In this document: positions 59,041 to 64,000 of the stretch, one piece after another
Layout of the letters: every line of letters begins with the position of its first letter
Position numbering within the stretch: the first letter of the stretch is position 1
DNA from: Acanthochromis polyacanthus
Taxonomy: Eukaryota > Chordata > Actinopteri > Pomacentridae
Assembly (NCBI RefSeq): GCF_021347895.1
Contig: NC_067113.1
Span: 39,781,474 to 39,845,473, forward strand
Direction of reading: 5' to 3'
DNA: 64,000 bases
Notes under the pieces: generated by a model
What the model saw: the letters and a program-made list of their open reading frames with translations, nothing else
The model's database searches: none
Told to the model about the DNA's origin: nothing
Translations under genes and position numbers: made by a program

Positions 59041-59061
59041 ATGGCGGAGAGCAATGACTGA
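59041..59061 (+). CDS. Upstream ORF overlapping the vezt start (MAESND)
   Basis: ATGGCGGAGAGCAATGACTG then A: six codons and a stop. The vezt ATG at 59054 lies inside it in another frame. G at +4 favours some initiation. It is only relevant if transcription starts upstream of 59041. Confidence 0.45.
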   Translation: MAESND

Positions 59062-59089
59062 GGAGTTTGACGAAGATGTGGTATTTGAG
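59054..59089 (+). CDS. vezt: vezt exon 1 coding part
   Basis: MTEEFDEDVVFE followed by donor GAG|GTGTGT, phase 0. Human vezatin starts MTPEFDEEVVFE. Vezatin is a transmembrane protein of adherens junctions linked to cadherin-catenin complexes and myosin VIIa. Only the cytoplasmic N-terminus is in this window. Confidence 0.93.
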
Positions 59090-60102
59090 GTGTGTATTTC
59101 CGCCACTGTTTGTTGCAGCAAACTGGATGCTTTGTCATACCGGCCGAGTTGTGAGGCGAATGTAGCGATTCATTAACGGCAGCTAGCTAGCTTAGCAGCG
59201 GTTAGCCGGAGCAGAGCTAGTAGGCGTGCTAGCTTCACACAAGCAGCCGGCTGCCCTGTTGCCATGCAGCATTGTCAGTCCACAACAATCCCGCATATTT
59301 GGCCGGTTGTGAGTTGCGTTTCTGCCAAGGAGCTTTGGTGGTCACGAGAGGGGGCTGAGCCGGGCTTGGGTGCGCATTGTTGTGGGTGTTTCATCATTCC
59401 CGGGCTGGGGTGGGTGTGGAGGTCCACGACCAATGCGTCGGTTTTGAAAAAAAAAATGACACACGTAGCTACATCTGGACGGTGACAACATGAGCTGCGA
59501 CTTGGTGTGACGATGCATGTGAGTTAATTGTCTAATTTGTGACGATGTGGGATGCTCCTGTGCAGCTGTCAACAGCAGCTGGAGCACAACTGGGTCAGGC
59601 ATCTTTTTTGGACACATCTTAACATGGGATGTTTTTCCATTTCTCTGCTTATTTGCATGGCTGAATGTGATCTGGTTCTGAGCTTTCTTTGTCGGAGAAA
59701 CAGCACTGCCTGTGTTTATTCCTCTGTGAGCAGGACAGGATTATAACATGATAAATTGTGCTCCAGTGTCCATGCAAGAGAGAGAGGAATTAGAGGAGAA
59801 ATGAAGACGCTCGGAAGACAGTCCTGACATCTGTGTGTTCACATGTGCTCCCAGAAAGGAAAAGTACGCTGGATGTATAGCTGCTGGGGATGAGGGTGGA
59901 GACCCAGCTCAAGATTCATGAAGCACAGTGAATCGCTTTTCCTCGCTTATCAGAGTCAGGACATCTTTTCATTCACGCTGGGACAAACTAGAGCTCCTCC
60001 CGAGTCCGACTGATGTTCTAATCTCTTTATCTGGCACTATTTTATCAGTCATCCCCTCCTCTCATCCGTAATTCCTCCACTGTGTCTCCTTTTCCTTTGC
60101 AG

Positions 60103-60240
60103 AACTCTCCTCTTTTCCAGTACCTGCACGATCTAGGGCACACAGACTTTGAGGCATGTCCGACGGCATCGCAGGAGGAGGAATATGGTGCACAAGAGGG
60201 AGACGCCACCTCCTCTGGCGACGAGCCACAGAAAACTTCA
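60103..60240 (+). CDS. vezt: vezt exon 2
   Basis: Acceptor TTTGCAG, then NSPLFQYLHDLGHTDFEACP, TASQEEEYGAQEGDATSSGD and EPQKTS, donor TCA|GTGAGT; 46 codons, phase 0. Human has NSPLYQYLQDLGHTDFE at the same place. Later exons, including the membrane segments, were not found before 64000, so intron 2 is longer than 3.7 kb and the gene is cut by the window edge. Confidence 0.96.
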
Positions 60241-60988
60241 GTGAGTTGCACACATCCCTGAAAACAATGTCACAAATAATCAACAAGTTGGATGTCAGTT
60301 TAGTTCTGTCTGGTGTTTCTCAAGTGGAATTTTACACTCAAGTGAACACAGAACACACCTAGACTTGAAGATGTAACATAATATCATTCCATTTACATTT
60401 TCACGTTCCTTTTTGTACCTTTTAAAGAAACTGTAATATTTATTTTACTACTCCAAGGTCTTTATCACTGATAATATCACACAAGAGGTGATGCACAAAC
60501 TTGAATGAAACGAGTGAACAAATGTCATCAAAACATTCTTTTGTTGCTCTTCTGTGTAATATTCCTCTTTTTCAATCATCAGAATGTTCAAAATCGACCA
60601 TAAAATGAAAAATAAACATATTTCAAACATGAAATCATTCTTGTGTGGACAAAAAAACAATACAAACAATATTACAGATTGTTTTTCTTATCCAAAATTG
60701 TATGAAAATACATAGATTATTATTCGGGTCATTTTTTACCAACTTTTGGAAAAATGTAGGATCCAATCACTGGAGCATCTAAGGGTTAACATTACTGCCT
60801 TATGCAACAAACATTCCAAATAATACCATAATTGATGGTGAAAATTAACTAAATCTAAGCTTCTCAGATGGTGCAACCTTCTGGGGTGTTTTGCATAAAA
60901 AAATTCAACCATTATCCCTTTTTTTTTATTTTTTTGTGAATGGATTAACTTAGTGCTGAAGTGACTCCCTCTTATTTCTGACCATTTC
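60241..60988. other. vezt intron 2, no recognised feature
   Basis: AT-rich intron start without a recognised repeat. Confidence 0.5.
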
Positions 60989-61515
60989 TTAACCCTCCTG
61001 TTGTCTTCATTTACAGACACCAAAAAATATTGTTTCCTTCTCTGAAAAAAATCCCAAAATTCTGCAACAGAATTCCCCAAATTTCTGAAAATTTGCAAAA
61101 CCTTCAGGAAGAAAGTTCCAATAATTCCTTAAAAAATTATATTTAAAAAATCCCCCAAATGTGGCAAGAAAATTCTTGTAAATATTTTCAAAAAAATGAG
61201 TAAAAAATCTTCCAAAAAAAATCAGAAAATATCTGAAGTGATTACAGTAAAACTTCTAATATTTTCCTTAAGAACATTCACATAAAAATCAACCAAAATC
61301 CAGCGAAGTTCGCTGGATTTTGGTTGATTTTTTTATGTGAATGCTCTTAAGAAACATTTTCAACGTTTCTTTTTTTCCACCAAAAATGTTCAAAGATTTC
61401 CCAAAACGTTGAAAATGTGGACATCAGAAATTTCACTGTGAATTTTTGATTTTTTTTCCACATTTTCAAACTTTAAAACGGGTCAGTTTTGATCTGCAGG
61501 ACGACACGAGGGTTA
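60989..61515. mobile_element. Solo TTAA-type miniature element
   Basis: TTAACCCTCCTGTTGTCTTC to AGGACGACACGAGGGTTA, palindrome at 61270-61350. Not nested in the CACTG-ended element, so this family also moves alone. Confidence 0.85.
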
Positions 61516-61659
61516 TAAGCAAACATCACTGGGTTCAGCTCCTAAAATGTAAATTGATTATTCTATTCTGTTATCTAATTCTCTGTTTTATTTCATTACT
61601 AGTAGAATTTCCTTCGGTTGTGGGCTCTTCGTTTAGGCAAAACAAGTAATCCGATAACG

Positions 61660-62400
61660 TCAGCGAGGACCGAATAGTGGTTTCTGGCCTCTGAATATTC
61701 GGGCCCTGTTAAAGACGAATATCCGAATATTCGTTCCGCCCTGTGACGGGGGTGGGGAATCCGTATCCGAATATTCGGAGGGGCTGAATATTAACCCCTT
61801 AAACTTCAGTGTCCCGCCGGCGGTACACCTACTAATTTGCATAGGAATTTAAAGAATGTCCGAAGGCTGCAAACGCGATTATACAAACACTATACGCCGA
61901 TGGAAAGCTTAGATTCTCATGAATCCGCCGGTATAAACCACTTTCAGATGCGATTACCACAGCGGGTGAGAAAAACACATTTGTCCGACAAAAACGAATA
62001 TTCATCCATCCGTTCTCTATACACGGCTTCAACGCACACAGCGCGACTCACATTTCCAGGTTCATTATTACACACAGAAAAAAAGATTCCACAAAAAACG
62101 GCCATAATCCAACCTTTTACATCAAGATGACACAAGCCAGTAAACTATTTTGTCCAAAACATGTCCTGAAGTCGGTATAAAATCCACGAATCGGTCGTTT
62201 TGAAGGAAATGCACCTCGCGATGCACGTCCAGTATTCCCTGTATTTTTCATCATTTTTTAAATTTAAAAATAGAATATTAGCGATTTTTTTTGTACTGAA
62301 AATGGCTGGAATTGACTACAGCTTAAAGGGTTAATAAAATTAATATCCAAATACCGCCGTACCGAACAAATATTCGGATAGTCGGGTCCAGCCCTACTGG
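61660..62400. mobile_element. ATATTCG-rich element interrupted by a second TTAA-flanked element
   Basis: Flanks 61660-61790 and 62335-62398 are rich in CCGAATATTCG and end ATAGTCGGGTCCAGCCCTAC, a common teleost hAT-type end. They are separated by a TTAA-flanked element. Confidence 0.6.
61791..62334. mobile_element. Intact second TTAA-flanked miniature element
   Basis: TTAA at both ends (61791-61794, 62331-62334) and short inverted ends (CCCCTTAAACTTCAGT and CCCTTTAAGCTGTAGT). It has no ORF. This copy is the reference that exposes the 4.3-kb interruption at 30476-34780. Confidence 0.85.
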
Positions 62401-63645
62401 AAACATTTGACGAGATCAATAGATCGTACCGTAAAACTAATCGATTAAAATGTCAAACGAGGTCGAGATGGGGCGTCCCTGACCAGCATCCATCCTTATT
62501 TTCTCCTCAGACTCCAGCCTGGGGCAGTGTTTGTGTGTGACTGTCACTGTTTGACTCGTCCGGTCAGACAGGAAATCATTGCTTTGACTATTGATTCCAA
62601 ACACTGACGCGTATTGGCTGACAGGCTGCTGTGTTTGTACATTTGTGCTTCGCTCAGACAGCACAGACATGTCAGGAAGGGCTTCCTGCATTCAGACACA
62701 GGTACAGTTTGCTGCATGTTCTGTAACCAAACCTCTACCTGCCTCTTGCTTTCCTGCTGTTGCTCTGATTTTAAAAGAGAAATGTGATCGCTGAGACTCC
62801 TGCTTCTGTGAACGTCCTCTCCTTTCTGTTCACGATCTGCACAAACGTTCCTGTGGAGCCGCGCAATCAAAGGATTAAAACCCGCGTGCTTTGAGCAGTT
62901 CTCGCATTAATCTAGCTGTGATTGTACAAACGATGCATTCTGGGAAGCTCGGGATTACATGACTCGGCTTTCTCTCCCTCCTGTTGCGACGGGAAACGGA
63001 GCTTCGTTCACGAACTTTCCGAGTGTGTCACGCTTCCTCTCGGGTTCGCTGTTATTCAGAGGAGGACGAGGATCAGGCGGGAAGGTTTCTGGGCTCTGCG
63101 GTCGGTTTCCTGGAGCAGAGATAAAGCCGGGGCCGAGGCCTCGATCACGTAGACAGACTGCAGCCACCGGTTAAATAAACGGCGATCAGTCGGCTCATAC
63201 AGGAGCAGCGTTTAGAACGTGTGCATGTAAATACATCTGTGTGTTTCTACTGTCAGGGCTGCTGCTTTAAATCCTCTTATAGTGAATTATTAACTTAATT
63301 ACTTACTTATCTTTGTTCCTCTCCTGGCATTAGAGGGCTTTAATTATCATCCCAGCTGTAAATACTTATGAGTCCTAATCAGTAACAGTGGTGTGAAGTA
63401 GAAGTTTAATTTACAGCCATGTTAACCCGCTTCAGTTCATTTCTGTTGTGGTTTTACTGCTTAAGCAAATAAATGATCACTAGTGTACATTGTTGAGCTG
63501 CTTTAACTGGGATGTAAATTAGTTATTAATCTATAACCGTTTTCAGAATGGATGTATTCTTTAAAGTTTTTTTTCAGGGAAAAATTATTATTGAAGTTCT
63601 GGCTTTTCAGATGTCACTTTCTGTCTTGAACCCCGTAAGACCCTA
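62401..63645. other. vezt intron 2, no recognised feature
   Basis: Mixed-composition intron. Open frames at 62437-63174 overlap on both strands and show no recognisable family. Confidence 0.45.
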
Positions 63646-64000
63646 ATATAGGGGGGAAAAAAGCAAAAATAATAATGATAGAGAGATATAGCTATTTATA
63701 TAGAAACCCGAAAGATGAGCAAAAGAAATTAAATAAAATTAAACTAATGAAAAAATAAATATATTTGTATAATTTATATCTAATTTATTTTTTACATCTT
63801 TATTTTTAAAACTAAAAGAATACATTACAGATATATATTTATTGACTTTTTTCTGTATATAATTTTTTTTGCTCTTTTTTCATTTTTTGCACACACATAT
63901 ATATTTATATGTATGTATACATTTTTTAAATTTTATTTATTTTATTTTTATATATATAACAATGGGTTTTACAGGGTTGCATATGTTTAGGTTTTGCTCT
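63646..64000. repeat. AT-rich repeat related to the intron 13 array
   Basis: TATATAGAAACCCGAAAGAT, GAGCAAAAGAAATTAAATAA and later TTTTGCTCTTTTTTCATT match the wording of 14760-15250. It runs into the window edge. Confidence 0.6.

Larger units (their letters stand above)
56995..59053. promoter_or_regulatory. Divergent fgd6-vezt intergenic region
   Basis: About 2 kb between the two start codons. Holds a minus-strand 5' UTR and promoter for fgd6 (an ETS-type ACTTCCGG at 57259-57266 may belong to it), AT-rich sequence, a 31-bp-type minisatellite (58380-58745), a (GAA)n tract (58838-58868) and the vezt core promoter with NRF1-like and ZNF143-like motifs. Confidence 0.6.

Noticed and set aside
62437..63174. 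Candidate vezt exon 3
   Set aside because: None of the frames resembles the vezatin segment after exon 2, and no suitable phase-0 acceptor with that sequence was found.

Overview
The window looks like nuclear DNA of a teleost fish, probably a percomorph. This rests on small coding exons with GT-AG introns, dense miniature DNA transposons (hAT-like and TTAA-flanked piggyBac-like), a tRNA-derived SINE, LINE fragments and long minisatellites. Species cannot be named from sequence alone. Gene calls rest on recognised protein families; no database search was run.

Three host genes are recognised. (1) A rassf5/nore1-like gene on the minus strand contributes only its first coding exon (5217-5730); the rest should lie left of the window. 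(2) fgd6 (FYVE, RhoGEF and PH domain protein 6) occupies the minus strand from start codon 56994 to stop codon 9333. I could place all 21 coding exons with consistent phase, giving 3741 nt and 1246 residues: proline-rich N-terminus, DH (RhoGEF), PH, FYVE, second PH. (3) vezt (vezatin) starts on the plus strand at 59054 and runs off the right edge after two exons. fgd6 and vezt are head to head across about 2 kb, the arrangement I recall from human. A fourth, single-exon plus-strand ORF (31453-32595, 380 aa, coiled coil, unrecognised) sits inside fgd6 intron 5.

Most of the window is intronic repeat. fgd6 introns hold a 63-bp satellite with 315-bp higher-order structure (18.5-22.9 kb, intron 8), a 21-bp minisatellite (15.9-17.0 kb, intron 11), 31-bp minisatellites (introns 17 and 7), a GGAA tract (intron 7), a 1.8-kb polypyrimidine tract (intron 5), and several arrays of a 21-bp 'TTTTTGTCATTTTGTGTCTC'-type unit. 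Some of those arrays are joined to an hAT-like end beginning CAGGGGTGTCCAAC. TTAA-flanked miniature elements with a central palindrome occur at least ten times, often nested inside a second CACTG-ended element.

The features most worth following are: the layered insertion around the unknown coiled-coil ORF (29.6-35.3 kb); the 21 to 63 to 315 bp hierarchy of the intron 8 satellite; intron 4, which is about 94% transposon and starts only 11 bp from a splice donor; the 31-bp repeat family shared, in opposite orientation, between fgd6 intron 17 and the fgd6-vezt intergenic region; and the vezt promoter, with ZNF143-like and NRF1-like motifs and an upstream ORF overlapping the start codon. Long ORFs inside the arrays follow from unit lengths divisible by three and are not called as genes.
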